In this document: one piece after another, positions 24,599 through 33,607 of the stretch
Position numbering within the stretch: the stretch's first letter is position 1
Layout of the letters: each line of letters opens with the position of its first letter
Assembly: GCF_028288225.1 (NCBI RefSeq)
Contig: NZ_JAQBOC010000017.1
Coordinates: forward strand, 1-64,000
Direction: 5' to 3'
From: Mucilaginibacter sp.
Lineage (GTDB): Bacteria > Bacteroidota > Bacteroidia > Sphingobacteriales > Sphingobacteriaceae
Length of the DNA: 64,000 nucleotides
Notes under the pieces: model-generated
What the model saw: only the letters and a program-made list of their open reading frames with translations
Told to the model about the DNA's origin: nothing
The model's database searches: none
Made by a program: the position numbers and the translations under genes

Positions 24599-25549
24599 AT
24601 GGATATATCAGTAGTAGTACCGCTTTTCAACGAAATAGAATCATTACCCGAGCTTACCTCATGGATAAGCAGCGTGATGGACGATAACCGCTTTACTTAC
24701 GAGGTGATCCTTGTAGACGATGGTAGCAACGATGGTTCCTGGGAAATGATCAGGAAGCTTAATACAGGCAATCCCTTTATTAAAGGCATTAAGTTCAGGC
24801 GTAATTATGGCAAGTCGGCGGCTTTAAATACCGGCTTTGAGGCTGCAAATGGCGATGTAATTATTACCATGGATGCTGATCTGCAGGATAGCCCGGATGA
24901 GATCCCTGAACTTTACCGGCGCATTGTAGAAGAGAAATATGATCTTATTTCAGGCTGGAAAGCAAAAAGGCATGACCCATTAAGCAAAACCATCCCAACA
25001 AAATTATTTAATGCCGCAACGCGCCGTATGTCGGGCATTCATAACCTGCACGATTTTAACTGTGGTTTGAAAGCTTACCGCAAAACTGTAGTTAAAAACA
25101 TTGAGGTTTATGGCGAAATGCACCGGTACATCCCGGTTATAGCCAAGTGGGCAGGCTTTAGTAAAATTGGTGAACAGATAGTTGAACACAGGCCCCGTAA
25201 ATATGGTAAAACTAAATTTGGCATTAGCCGTTTCATAAACGGGTTGTTAGATTTAATGTCGATATTTTTTGTTGGCAAATTTGGCAAACGCCCTATGCAC
25301 TTTTTTGGCACAATGGGTACCTTGAGCTTTTTTGCAGGTATGATCTGCGCAATTTGGATTATATGGGAAAAGCTTTCAAACTTAGCTCACAACATAAAAC
25401 CACGACAGCCTACTGATAACCCCTTGTTTTATATAGCCCTGGTTGCCGTAATATTAGGTGCTCAACTATTTTTAACCGGCTTTGTGGCCGAACTGGTAGC
25501 CCGCAGCGCCCACGAACGGAATAAATACCAGGTAGAGGAAGTTATTTGA
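24599..25549 (+). CDS. Family 2 glycosyltransferase, polyprenyl-phosphate sugar transferase type
   Basis: 316 residues. The GT-A catalytic domain (1-220) has VVVPLFNEIESLPEL, ILVDDGSNDGS and the metal-binding MDADLQDSP. Two C-terminal membrane segments (about 233-255 and 272-300) match the GtrB/ArnC/DPM1-like architecture that loads a sugar onto undecaprenyl phosphate at the inner membrane. The stop codon abuts the repeat at 25548. It probably feeds cell-surface glycan assembly with the next transferase. Confidence 0.9.
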   Translation: MDISVVVPLFNEIESLPELTSWISSVMDDNRFTYEVILVDDGSNDGSWEMIRKLNTGNPFIKGIKFRRNYGKSAALNTGFEAANGDVIITMDADLQDSPDEIPELYRRIVEEKYDLISGWKAKRHDPLSKTIPTKLFNAATRRMSGIHNLHDFNCGLKAYRKTVVKNIEVYGEMHRYIPVIAKWAGFSKIGEQIVEHRPRKYGKTKFGISRFINGLLDLMSIFFVGKFGKRPMHFFGTMGTLSFFAGMICAIWIIWEKLSNLAHNIKPRQPTDNPLFYIALVAVILGAQLFLTGFVAELVARSAHERNKYQVEEVI

Positions 25550-25755
25550 TGTGCGAATTTGCAGATATGCAAATGTGCGGATGAGAAAAACGAAATCGAT
25601 GTGCGAATGTGCAAATATGCAAATGTGCGGATGAGAAAAAATATCTTGATGTTAAAAAAATTAATTTGGCTGTTTATGTTTGCAGTAATAAAAATCGATC
25701 GATCTATTCTTCATTACTTTTTCATCCGCACATCCGCACATCCATAATCCGCACA
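25548..25755. repeat. Direct and inverted repeat of the TGCGGATGTGCG family
   Basis: Two near-identical 43-bp units lie at 25548-25590 and 25598-25640 (GATGTGCGAAT...GTGCGGATGAGAAAAA). About 80 bp later the inverse words TTTTTCATCCGCACATCCGC and AATCCGCACATT follow (25717-25756). The structure begins at the stop codon of the first glycosyltransferase gene. Related words appear at 46211-46248. Only two direct copies exist, so it is not a CRISPR array. Confidence 0.75.
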
Positions 25756-25765
25756 TTAACAAAAC

Positions 25766-26734
25766 ATGTTTTTCTCCATCATCATACCATTATACAATCG
25801 TCCGCAGGAGATAAAAGAACTGCTGGAAACCCTTACGCTGCAAACATATAAGCGGTTTGAGGTTTTAGTGATTGAAGATGGTTCGAAAGATGATGCTGCA
25901 GATATTGTTAAAAGCTTTGCCGGTAAGCTTGATGTTAAATATTTTGTGAAGCCAAATGAAGGTCAGGGTTTTACCCGAAACTACGGTTTTGAACGTGCCA
26001 AAGGCGATTATTTTATAATTTTCGATTCGGATTGCCTGATCCCTGAGGATTATTTACAGATAGTTAACGATTCGCTTACCGTAAATCCTTTAGATGCCTA
26101 CGGTGGCCCGGATGCTTCACACCCCTCTTTTACCCCTGTTCAAAAAGCCATAAGTTACTCCATGACATCTCCATTTACAACCGGGGGCATTCGTGGTAAT
26201 AAAAAAGGAATAGGTCAATTTCATCCCCGCAGCTTTAATATGGGCATCTCCAGGCAGGTATGGGAAAAAGCAGGAGGTTTTATCATCACCCGCTCTGGTG
26301 AGGATATTGAGTACAGTATCCGCATTCATTCTATGGGGTTTAAGATCGGCCTGATACCCGAGGCTAAAGTTTATCATAAACGACGCACTAACTTTTTACA
26401 ATTTTATAAGCAGATCCACTTTTTTGGGCGCGCGCGGATCAATGTTTACAAATTCTTCCCGGGCGAACTTAAAGCGGTACATTTTTTCCCGGCAGTATTT
26501 ACCCTGTCATTATTATTTACATTAATTGCAAACATATTTAACTGGCAATTAGCACAGTTATGTAATTTTGTGTTGTTGCTTATAATTTTGTTGATATTTT
26601 TTCACTCCTGGGTTAAAAATAAGTCAGCAAAAATTGCATTTTTGAGCTTAATAGCTTCCTTCATCCAGTTAATAGCCTACGGGTTAGGTTTTATGCAGGA
26701 TTTTTGGAAACGGATAATATTAAAATTGTCTTAA
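25766..26734 (+). CDS. Family 2 glycosyltransferase
   Basis: 322 residues with an N-terminal GT-A domain (FFSIIIPLYNRPQEIKELLE, VLVIEDGSKDDA, the metal motif FDSDCLIP and a GEDIEYSIR acceptor-site segment) and a hydrophobic C-terminus (about 237-315) with membrane segments. The sugar cannot be deduced. It is followed after 6 nt by a membrane protein gene and then a GH3-family gene, so the three are probably cotranscribed. Confidence 0.88.
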   Translation: MFFSIIIPLYNRPQEIKELLETLTLQTYKRFEVLVIEDGSKDDAADIVKSFAGKLDVKYFVKPNEGQGFTRNYGFERAKGDYFIIFDSDCLIPEDYLQIVNDSLTVNPLDAYGGPDASHPSFTPVQKAISYSMTSPFTTGGIRGNKKGIGQFHPRSFNMGISRQVWEKAGGFIITRSGEDIEYSIRIHSMGFKIGLIPEAKVYHKRRTNFLQFYKQIHFFGRARINVYKFFPGELKAVHFFPAVFTLSLLFTLIANIFNWQLAQLCNFVLLLIILLIFFHSWVKNKSAKIAFLSLIASFIQLIAYGLGFMQDFWKRIILKLS

Positions 26735-26740
26735 TTATAT

Positions 26741-27442
26741 ATGTATCATCCATTTTCGGTAACCGAAACACTAAGTATAGCATGGCATATTCTGAAAAAG
26801 AATTTTGCCACTATTGCTGTGTATACCTTGGTCGTCTTCGTTATAGTTGGTGGTTCGGGTTTTGTTATATACAACTTGTTAAATGATGAAGTTTTAACGT
26901 CAATAGGTATTGTACTTTTACTAATTGGTATCAGCTTCCTCTTTTTAGGTTTTATCAAGCTGATCTTTCAACTTATTGACAAGGAGTTTTATGATTTTGA
27001 TTTTGCCGATATTGTACCAAAAGTAAAAATGCTGATTAGCTATATTATTTTATTGGTTATTGTAAGCACACTTGCCGTATTTATGACAAATGCAATAAAA
27101 TACCTGGGCGATGGTATTGTACAGAGTATTTTAGGGATAGGCATTTTTTTATTTATACAGTTTTTCTTTCTTTTCTATTTCCCCATTTGCGCCTGCTTTA
27201 TCGTTGATGATCAGTCGGGTCCTTTTGAATCGGTCGCGCAAAGTTTTAACCTGATAAAAGGAAATTTCGTTAAGTACTTTTTATTATTTTTGTTAATTGA
27301 AGCGATGGTGTTAATAGGCTCACTTACCCGCATAGGAATGATATTTGTTATACCATTTGTAAACATTCTCTTAGTAGTGGCCTATCGCAAACTGGTTTAC
27401 AGCCATTTGGATGTAGACGATGAAATTACCGAAACGCTTTAA
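26741..27442 (+). CDS. Polytopic membrane protein of unknown function
   Basis: 233 residues beginning MYHPFSVTETLSIAWHILKKN, with about five or six hydrophobic segments (25-48, 53-75, 98-122, 132-155, 185-215). The start and the DQSGPFESVAQSFNLIKGNF loop recall membrane domains found in glycerophosphoryl-diesterase-like and DUF975-type proteins. No catalytic residues are visible. It lies tightly between the glycosyltransferase (6 nt) and the GH3-family gene (2 nt). Confidence 0.75.
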   Translation: MYHPFSVTETLSIAWHILKKNFATIAVYTLVVFVIVGGSGFVIYNLLNDEVLTSIGIVLLLIGISFLFLGFIKLIFQLIDKEFYDFDFADIVPKVKMLISYIILLVIVSTLAVFMTNAIKYLGDGIVQSILGIGIFLFIQFFFLFYFPICACFIVDDQSGPFESVAQSFNLIKGNFVKYFLLFLLIEAMVLIGSLTRIGMIFVIPFVNILLVVAYRKLVYSHLDVDDEITETL

Positions 27443-27444
27443 TT

Positions 27445-28950
27445 ATGGGATTAAAGGCAGCATTAAGCAAACCTTTTGCCGCAATAGTAAATAGCCGGTT
27501 AAACAAGCTCCGCAAAAACGCAGTAGCACTTCAGCAAAAAACGTTAGGGCAACTTATTGGCAAAGCAAAACATACTGCTTTTGGTAAGGATCATCATTTT
27601 GGGCAGGTCAGCAATTATGATGATTTCAAAAAAAATGTACCAATCCGCGATTACGAACAACTAAGGCCATATATTGACCGGATTACCAAAGGCGAAGAAA
27701 ATGTGTTGTGGCCGGGTAAGCCCGCTTATCTTTCAAAAACCTCAGGCACAACATCGGGTGTTAAATATATCCCCATTTCAAAAGAGAGTATGCCCGAGCA
27801 TATTAAAGCTGCCCGTAATGCCTTATTGAGTTATATTCATGAAACCGGCAATGCTGATTTTGTTGATGGAAAACTGATCTTTTTGCAGGGCAGCCCGGTG
27901 CTTGACGTTAAAGCAGGCATTGCTACCGGAAGGCTCTCGGGTATTGTTGCCCACCATGTACCCGCTTACCTGCAAAAAAACCGCATGCCCAGCTACGGGA
28001 TTAATTGCATTGATGACTGGGAGCAAAAGGTAGATGCCATAGTTGAAGAAACCAGGAACCAGGATATGCGCCTGATCTCGGGCATCCCGCCCTGGTGCCA
28101 GATGTATTTCGACAGACTTTCGTCAGTATCGGGTGGTAAAAAAATAAAAGACATTTTCCCGAACTTCAAATTGTTTGTACACGGCGGCGTTAACTACGAG
28201 CCCTACCGCGCGCGTATGGAAGAAAGCATAGGTTTTAAAATTGATTCGATTGAAACCTACCCGGCATCTGAAGGCTTTATTGCCTTCCAGGATTCGCAGA
28301 AGGAAAAAGGTTTATTACTGATGGTGGATTCAGGGATCTTTTATGAGTTTATCCCTACTGATGAATACTTTAACGAAAGCCCAACCAGAATCAGCTTAAA
28401 AGATATTGAACTTGATAAAAACTATGCTTTAATACTTAACACCAGCGCCGGTTTATGGGGTTATAGCCTGGGTGACACCATTAAGTTTGTATCAAAAGAT
28501 CCCTATAAAATAGTTGTCACCGGGCGTATTAAACATTATATCTCGGCTTTTGGCGAGCATGTAATTGGGGAAGAGGTTGAGCAAGCATTAATGAGCGTAG
28601 CTAATGAGCAAGGTGTTGATATCACTGAGTTTACAGTTGCGCCGCAGGTAAACCCGCCACAAGGTGGACTGCCTTATCATGAATGGTTTGTTGAGTTTGG
28701 GACAGCCCCTAAAGACCTGGAAGCCTTTTCGTTAGCGGTAGACAAGGTATTGCAGCAAAAAAATATTTACTATTTTGACTTAATTAAGGGTAACATTTTG
28801 CACCCTTTGGTAATCCAAACACTTAAAAAAGATACCTTTATAAACTATATGCGATCGCAGGGTAAACTTGGCGGACAGAATAAAGTGCCAAGGCTCTCAA
28901 ATGACAGGAAGATTGCAGATGAGTTGAAAGAATATATAAATAAAAACTAA
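27445..28950 (+). CDS. GH3 family adenylate-forming-like protein
   Basis: 501 residues of the GH3 (auxin-responsive) superfamily, acyl-adenylating enzymes that in plants join amino acids to hormones. The ATP-binding loop KTSGTTSGVKYIPIS (near 95-110), the SEGFIAFQ segment and the YALILNTSAGLWGYSLGDTIKF region are visible. Bacterial members are common in Bacteroidota and mostly uncharacterised. Here it follows a membrane protein by 2 nt and ends an apparent operon with two glycosyltransferases, suggesting acyl transfer in envelope biosynthesis, which is inference. Confidence 0.88.
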   Translation: MGLKAALSKPFAAIVNSRLNKLRKNAVALQQKTLGQLIGKAKHTAFGKDHHFGQVSNYDDFKKNVPIRDYEQLRPYIDRITKGEENVLWPGKPAYLSKTSGTTSGVKYIPISKESMPEHIKAARNALLSYIHETGNADFVDGKLIFLQGSPVLDVKAGIATGRLSGIVAHHVPAYLQKNRMPSYGINCIDDWEQKVDAIVEETRNQDMRLISGIPPWCQMYFDRLSSVSGGKKIKDIFPNFKLFVHGGVNYEPYRARMEESIGFKIDSIETYPASEGFIAFQDSQKEKGLLLMVDSGIFYEFIPTDEYFNESPTRISLKDIELDKNYALILNTSAGLWGYSLGDTIKFVSKDPYKIVVTGRIKHYISAFGEHVIGEEVEQALMSVANEQGVDITEFTVAPQVNPPQGGLPYHEWFVEFGTAPKDLEAFSLAVDKVLQQKNIYYFDLIKGNILHPLVIQTLKKDTFINYMRSQGKLGGQNKVPRLSNDRKIADELKEYINKN

Positions 28951-28958
28951 ACAAAAGG

Positions 28959-29035
28959 GATGTCATTGGCAGACATTCGAAGGGTGAGCGGAGCGGCCTT
29001 TGTCCGCGTGCTTCGAGTGCTTCAGCATGACATCC
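28959..29035. repeat. Hairpin repeat (GGATGTCAT...ATGACATCC) overlapping the dxr start
   Basis: GGATGTCAT (28961-28969) pairs with ATGACATCC (29027-29035); inside, CGAAG pairs with CTTCG and GCGGAnC words with GTCCGC. The likely dxr ATG at 29027 lies in the right arm. The core TTCAGCATGAC also occurs in the 38.1-kb hairpin. Confidence 0.7.
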
Positions 29036-30241
29036 AATTACATTAAAGATATAGTATTGAGTAATAAAAAAAACATAGCCATATTAGGCTCCACTGGCAG
29101 CATCGGTACGCAATCCCTTGAGGTTATTGGCAATAATCCTGAACTTTTCAGGGCTTATTTGCTAACAGCCCAAAGTAATGCTGATCTGTTAATTGCACAA
29201 GCACTGCAATTTGACCCGGAATATGTTGTTATCTGTGATCAAAGCAAATATCAATATGTAAAAGATGCACTTGAAAATACTACTGTAAAAGTATTAGGCG
29301 GGATTAAAGCCATTATAGACACAGTTACCCATCCCGATATTCATATTGTGTTAACAGCTATGGTTGGTTTTTCCGGGCTTGAACCAACTATTGCAGCAAT
29401 AAAAGCCGGAAAAGACATCGCGTTAGCAAATAAAGAAACCCTTGTTGTAGCAGGTGAGTTGGTTACGGGACTCGCCAAAAAACATGACGTTAAGATCTTG
29501 CCTGTAGATTCTGAGCACTCGGCCATATTTCAGTGCCTTGCGGGTGAAGAAGACAATAAGATAGAAAAGATCATATTGACTGCATCCGGTGGGCCGTTCA
29601 GGAGCAAATCTTTGTCGTTTTTAGAGCATGTTACCCGCGAAGATGCCCTTAAGCATCCAAATTGGGTAATGGGCGCTAAAATAACTATTGACTCTGCATC
29701 GTTAATGAATAAAGGGCTTGAAGTAATTGAAGCTAAGTGGCTGTTTGATTTGGAAGCCGGTCAGATTGATGTAATTGTTCATCCTCAATCCATTATCCAT
29801 TCAATGGTACAGTTTCAGGACGGATCTATAAAGGCGCAAATGGGTTTGCCCGACATGAAACTGCCCATACAATATGCGCTTACCTATCCTAAGCGGGTAA
29901 AAAACGATTTTAAACGGTTTGACTTTTTAAGTTACCCAAATCTTACGTTTGAAAAACCAGATTTGGAAACATTCCGTAATTTAGCTTTAGCATATGAAGC
30001 ATTAAAACAGGGTGGCAATATGCCTTGCATAATTAATGCCGCAAATGAGGTTGCCGTTGCTGGTTTTTTAAACAAAAGCATTGGCTTTTTAGCTATGAGT
30101 GAAGTAATTGAACAATGTATGCAACACATTGCCTTTAAGAAGAGTCCTGATTTGGACGACTATTTGAATACTGATAAAGAAACACGCATCTTTGCGCAAA
30201 ATTTAATACATCAAATGCCGTTAAAAGCATTGCAATTTTAA
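29027..30241 (+). CDS. dxr: 1-deoxy-D-xylulose-5-phosphate reductoisomerase
   Basis: About 404 residues of the second MEP-pathway enzyme, which converts DXP to 2-C-methylerythritol 4-phosphate with NADPH. The nucleotide motif GSTGSIGTQ, ALANKETLVVAGEL, the metal site region PVDSEHSAIFQCL, the SASGGPFR-like loop (TASGGPFRSKS) and NHPNWVMGAKITIDSASLMNKGLE are all present. The ATG at 29027 lies inside a repeat hairpin; a TTG at 29057 giving MSNKKNIAILG would match the usual N-terminus better. rseP follows after 13 nt. Confidence 0.93.
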   Translation: MTSNYIKDIVLSNKKNIAILGSTGSIGTQSLEVIGNNPELFRAYLLTAQSNADLLIAQALQFDPEYVVICDQSKYQYVKDALENTTVKVLGGIKAIIDTVTHPDIHIVLTAMVGFSGLEPTIAAIKAGKDIALANKETLVVAGELVTGLAKKHDVKILPVDSEHSAIFQCLAGEEDNKIEKIILTASGGPFRSKSLSFLEHVTREDALKHPNWVMGAKITIDSASLMNKGLEVIEAKWLFDLEAGQIDVIVHPQSIIHSMVQFQDGSIKAQMGLPDMKLPIQYALTYPKRVKNDFKRFDFLSYPNLTFEKPDLETFRNLALAYEALKQGGNMPCIINAANEVAVAGFLNKSIGFLAMSEVIEQCMQHIAFKKSPDLDDYLNTDKETRIFAQNLIHQMPLKALQF

Positions 30242-30254
30242 TATAAATATATAA

Positions 30255-31586
30255 ATGAGTATAGTGATCATGGTAGGCCAGTTAATCCTGGGCCTGTCTA
30301 TTTTAGTAATCCTTCATGAACTTGGCCATTTTTTGGCTGCCCGTGCTTTCGGAATTAAAGTAGAAAAGTTTTACCTGTTTTTTGATGCATGGAACTTTAG
30401 TCTTGTTAAATTTAATTATAAAGGTGTTGAATATGGCATCGGCTGGCTACCACTTGGCGGCTATGTGAAAATTGCCGGTATGATTGATGAATCAATGGAT
30501 ACTGAACAACTTGCAGGTCCGCCGCAGCCCTGGGAGTTCCGTTCAAAACCGGCATGGCAGCGCTTAATAGTAATGCTTGGAGGCATAATTGTAAATATAT
30601 TCCTTGGAATCCTGATATTTTGGGTACTAACCATCAAATATGGGGAAAGCTATACGCCAAATAATGATGTTCAATACGGTATTGTACCCGGAAAAATAGG
30701 TTTAAGAATTGGTTTGCTCCCCGGCGACAAAATAACGGCTATAAACGGCAAAACAGTTGTACGTTTTGAAGAGCTCACCAGCACCGAAGTAATATTGGGC
30801 AATACAGATCTGACGGTACAACGCGGTGACCAAACTTTACATGTTAAAGTTCCGGGTAATTTGATAAATGATCTCTCTGATATGGGGATGGAGCAATTTA
30901 TCAGCAGGGCACCACGGTTTAAATTTTCAGTTGAATCGGTTTCCCCTAAAACTGGGGCGCAACAGGCCGGTATACTTAAAGGTGATAGCATAGTTGCCAT
31001 TAATTCAACCAAAATTGCTTTTTTTGACGAATTGCAGGCACAATTACAGCAATACAAAAACAAGCAGGTTCAATTAACGATAAAACGTGGAGATAGCGTT
31101 TATCAAAAAAATGCACATATTGACCTTTCTGGTGTTTTAGGATTTTTTCCTAAGGCTGACCTTCCCCCGCAGAAAAGGTTAACCTATGGTTTTTTTGGCT
31201 CATTGCCGGTAGGCGCAACAAAAGCATGGGGTACGTTTACTGATAATGCCAAAGGCCTTGGTAAAGTATTTAAGGGCGAAGTTAAGTTTAACAAAGCTGT
31301 TAGCGGCCCTGTAGCTATTGCAACCATGTTTGGTTCGCATATAGACTGGATCCGTTTCTGGAGCCTGGTTGGCTTTTTATCAATGGTACTGGCTTTAACC
31401 AATTTATTGCCTATCCCGGCGCTTGATGGCGGCCATGCATTATTCCTGGTAATTGAAATGATAAAAGGTAAGCCGCTTAGTGATAAGTTTTTAGAACGCG
31501 CACAGATAGTTGGCTTTGTAATACTTATAACCTTAATGGTATTTGTATTTGGCAACGATATAGTGAAGCAGATTGTGAAAAAATAA
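30255..31586 (+). CDS. rseP: RIP metalloprotease (site-2 protease family)
   Basis: 443 residues. The zinc site HELGH is at 21-25 in the first membrane segment, with LDGGH near 390-394 in a later one. Two PDZ domains lie between (about 125-205 and 210-285). RseP cleaves anti-sigma factors and leftover signal peptides in the inner membrane. It is placed directly after dxr, an arrangement common in bacteria. A strong terminator follows at 31621-31662. Confidence 0.94.
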   Translation: MSIVIMVGQLILGLSILVILHELGHFLAARAFGIKVEKFYLFFDAWNFSLVKFNYKGVEYGIGWLPLGGYVKIAGMIDESMDTEQLAGPPQPWEFRSKPAWQRLIVMLGGIIVNIFLGILIFWVLTIKYGESYTPNNDVQYGIVPGKIGLRIGLLPGDKITAINGKTVVRFEELTSTEVILGNTDLTVQRGDQTLHVKVPGNLINDLSDMGMEQFISRAPRFKFSVESVSPKTGAQQAGILKGDSIVAINSTKIAFFDELQAQLQQYKNKQVQLTIKRGDSVYQKNAHIDLSGVLGFFPKADLPPQKRLTYGFFGSLPVGATKAWGTFTDNAKGLGKVFKGEVKFNKAVSGPVAIATMFGSHIDWIRFWSLVGFLSMVLALTNLLPIPALDGGHALFLVIEMIKGKPLSDKFLERAQIVGFVILITLMVFVFGNDIVKQIVKK

Positions 31587-31620
31587 GACGATCGATTTCT
31601 ATAAGATATATTACCCAAAA

Positions 31621-31662
31621 ATACAAAACCGGCCGCTTCAATCGAAACGGCCGGTTTTGTAT
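31621..31662. terminator. Bidirectional rho-independent terminator
   Basis: ATACAAAACCGGCCG (31621-31635) and CGGCCGGTTTTGTAT (31648-31662) form a perfect 15-bp stem around a 12-nt loop. It sits between the convergent rseP and DUF4199 genes. Confidence 0.92.
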
Positions 31663-31682
31663 TATAAACTTTATTGCAATCG

Positions 31683-32237
31683 CTAAACAACCGGATCTGT
31701 ATAATTATCGCTGCTTTGCTCAATATCTAAAATTGAACGTTCTTTTTTAAATATTGCAGCGCCTATCAAAGCAATAATTGCACCTATAAAAATTGAACCA
31801 ATTACTGCTCCGATAGCACCAAACAAGGTTCCATATTTTTTGGTGATAGCCATTGCGCTGTCAACCTGTTCACTTGACAAACCTTTACTCTCCATTTTTG
31901 TCTGTGCATCAGCCAAACTTTGTTCAAACACTTGCGGGCTTAAAAAGGTGAGGTAAACATAAATAAATATAGCACCCAATAATCCTGCAAATATCGAAAA
32001 TAAAAATCCCCCCATAAACCCTTCGCCATAAGTTAAAAAACCTCCTAATTGATCCCGGTATTCCTTTTGTGCCATTAATAAAAACACAATAAACGGGATG
32101 AAAGCTAAATATCTTGCCGGGGAGTTTTGATCAATGTTTAAAAATTGAAAGGCATAAGTAATTACAATTGAGGTTAACACGTTGATGATTGCCCACTTAA
32201 ATGCTAAATTGGTTGAACTTGGTTTTACATTTTCCAT
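31683..32237 (-). CDS. DUF4199 domain-containing membrane protein
   Basis: 184 residues with four predicted membrane segments and the family-typical LTYGEGFMGGFLFSIFAGLLGAIFIYVY. A loop between the third and fourth segments carries AQTKMESKGLS. The function of the family is unknown; it is largely restricted to Bacteroidota. It is paralogous to the upstream gene at 32331 and ends the transcript. Confidence 0.85.
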   Translation of the reverse strand: MENVKPSSTNLAFKWAIINVLTSIVITYAFQFLNIDQNSPARYLAFIPFIVFLLMAQKEYRDQLGGFLTYGEGFMGGFLFSIFAGLLGAIFIYVYLTFLSPQVFEQSLADAQTKMESKGLSSEQVDSAMAITKKYGTLFGAIGAVIGSIFIGAIIALIGAAIFKKERSILDIEQSSDNYTDPVV

Positions 32238-32330
32238 TTTGAATTGGTTTGGTTATTTTTTAATAAAATTAAACAATAATTCCAAAATGGAATATAAAAT
32301 CATTGATTGATAAGTAATTAATTTTCGTGA

Positions 32331-32912
32331 TTATTGGTTGGGATTGATGTATTCAGGCGGGTCCTTTTTAAAAAGCGACCCAAAGATCAGCGCTAAAAGA
32401 AATATAAATAAGATAGAGATAACTATTCCCTGGATAGTACTGCCTACAGATGTATTTTGCTGTTGGGTAAAATCCTTTTTCATCTCAGCTATATCTTTAT
32501 CAATAATCTTTTGATCATTACCCCTTTGTTTTAAAATATCAGCCTTCGCATTTATCGCAGCAGTTTGTGTTTTTTGAATACCGTTAGGTTCAACAAACCT
32601 ATCAAAAATTATACTTTTACCTATAAATTGCACCAGGTATGCAATTAAAAACATTGTAAATATACCTGTGGTGGCCTGTTTGAATGTCCAATATCCTCCA
32701 ACGCTTTTCCTTGCATTAAAGCAGATGAATACAACACAAAAGATGGGTATAAATACAGAGAAAATTATTGGGACAGCTACAAAGAGTACTGGTGATTTTG
32801 TAATTGATGTAATAAAATAATAGGATAGTATGCTAAGCCCGGTTATGATAAGGCCTAATAGTAAACCGCTTTTAACCCCGTTTATTTTTATTCGTTGTTC
32901 AATATCATTCAT
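32331..32912 (-). CDS. DUF4199 domain-containing membrane protein (paralogue)
   Basis: 193 residues, four membrane segments, and the same layout as the next gene: FKQATTGIFTMFLIAYLVQFIGK corresponds to the family core, then a polar loop (ADILKQRGNDQKIIDKDIAEM) and a final hydrophobic helix ending KKDPPEYINPNQ. It is 22 nt downstream of the acidic protein gene and 93 nt upstream of the second copy. The function is unknown. Confidence 0.82.
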   Translation of the reverse strand: MNDIEQRIKINGVKSGLLLGLIITGLSILSYYFITSITKSPVLFVAVPIIFSVFIPIFCVVFICFNARKSVGGYWTFKQATTGIFTMFLIAYLVQFIGKSIIFDRFVEPNGIQKTQTAAINAKADILKQRGNDQKIIDKDIAEMKKDFTQQQNTSVGSTIQGIVISILFIFLLALIFGSLFKKDPPEYINPNQ

Positions 32913-32934
32913 TATTATAATGGGTTTATACAGC

Positions 32935-33603
32935 TTATCTGAAACTGATCAATATTTCTAATACAGCCATGTCAAATTCCTTGTCTACTGCATTATCAGC
33001 TATGTTATTTTTCACTTCTGTTGATGGAGCGGTATTTTGAAAAAAGCACATGATAGGGTAAAATAATTCTTTCAATTCTGAATCTTCCGGAAGCTTTACG
33101 GCTACTTTATGGATTTCATCAACCGGGCTTTCCATTAAAACCTGGTGCGCTATAACCGGCTCATAGATCCTGTATTCATCCTGAAACTCATCCTCATCAA
33201 CTAATAAAAATTCTTTTAAGTAATCTTCCAGTCCGGGTTCAATTTCTTCGTCCTCACACTCATTTAAATAAAGCAGCAGGTTTAAAAGCTCGGTACCCCT
33301 GTCAAGTGTATCCTCTTCAATGGCTTCCCATTCGGGTGTATCTAAATAGTCTTCTTCCAGCTTTTTAACATCAGCGCTAAAGAAATTTATCATCAACAAA
33401 TCAAAAAACACTTCGCGTAATGCTTCCAGTTGCTGGTAATCGTCAAATACTTCATCCAGCATGGCCACTTTGCTCATAAAGTCTTCTTCCGAATCAAACA
33501 CTTCGCCAAGTACATCGGCAAATGGAGCAGCATTAAAGCTGCTATATTTCGAAAAAGCCGTTAAAGCGGCTTCAATGGCTGTTTCTACTTTTTGGTCTAT
33601 CAT
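32935..33603 (-). CDS. Hypothetical acidic cytoplasmic protein
   Basis: 222 residues, strongly acidic (for example NECEDEEIEPGLEDYLKEF) and mainly helical, without signal peptide or membrane segment. I do not recognise a family. It starts 4 nt after the dihydroorotase-like gene, so the two are probably translated from one message, and the DUF4199 genes follow. Confidence 0.75.
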   Translation of the reverse strand: MIDQKVETAIEAALTAFSKYSSFNAAPFADVLGEVFDSEEDFMSKVAMLDEVFDDYQQLEALREVFFDLLMINFFSADVKKLEEDYLDTPEWEAIEEDTLDRGTELLNLLLYLNECEDEEIEPGLEDYLKEFLLVDEDEFQDEYRIYEPVIAHQVLMESPVDEIHKVAVKLPEDSELKELFYPIMCFFQNTAPSTEVKNNIADNAVDKEFDMAVLEILISFR

Positions 33604-33607
33604 GTTT

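Noticed and set aside
25548..25755. Possible CRISPR-like array
   Set aside because: Only two direct 43-bp units, a 7-bp gap between them, an inverted third copy and no cas gene.
31184..31723. 179-codon reverse frame across the rseP end and terminator
   Set aside because: It overlaps rseP in antisense and runs through a 15-bp terminator stem; no family character.
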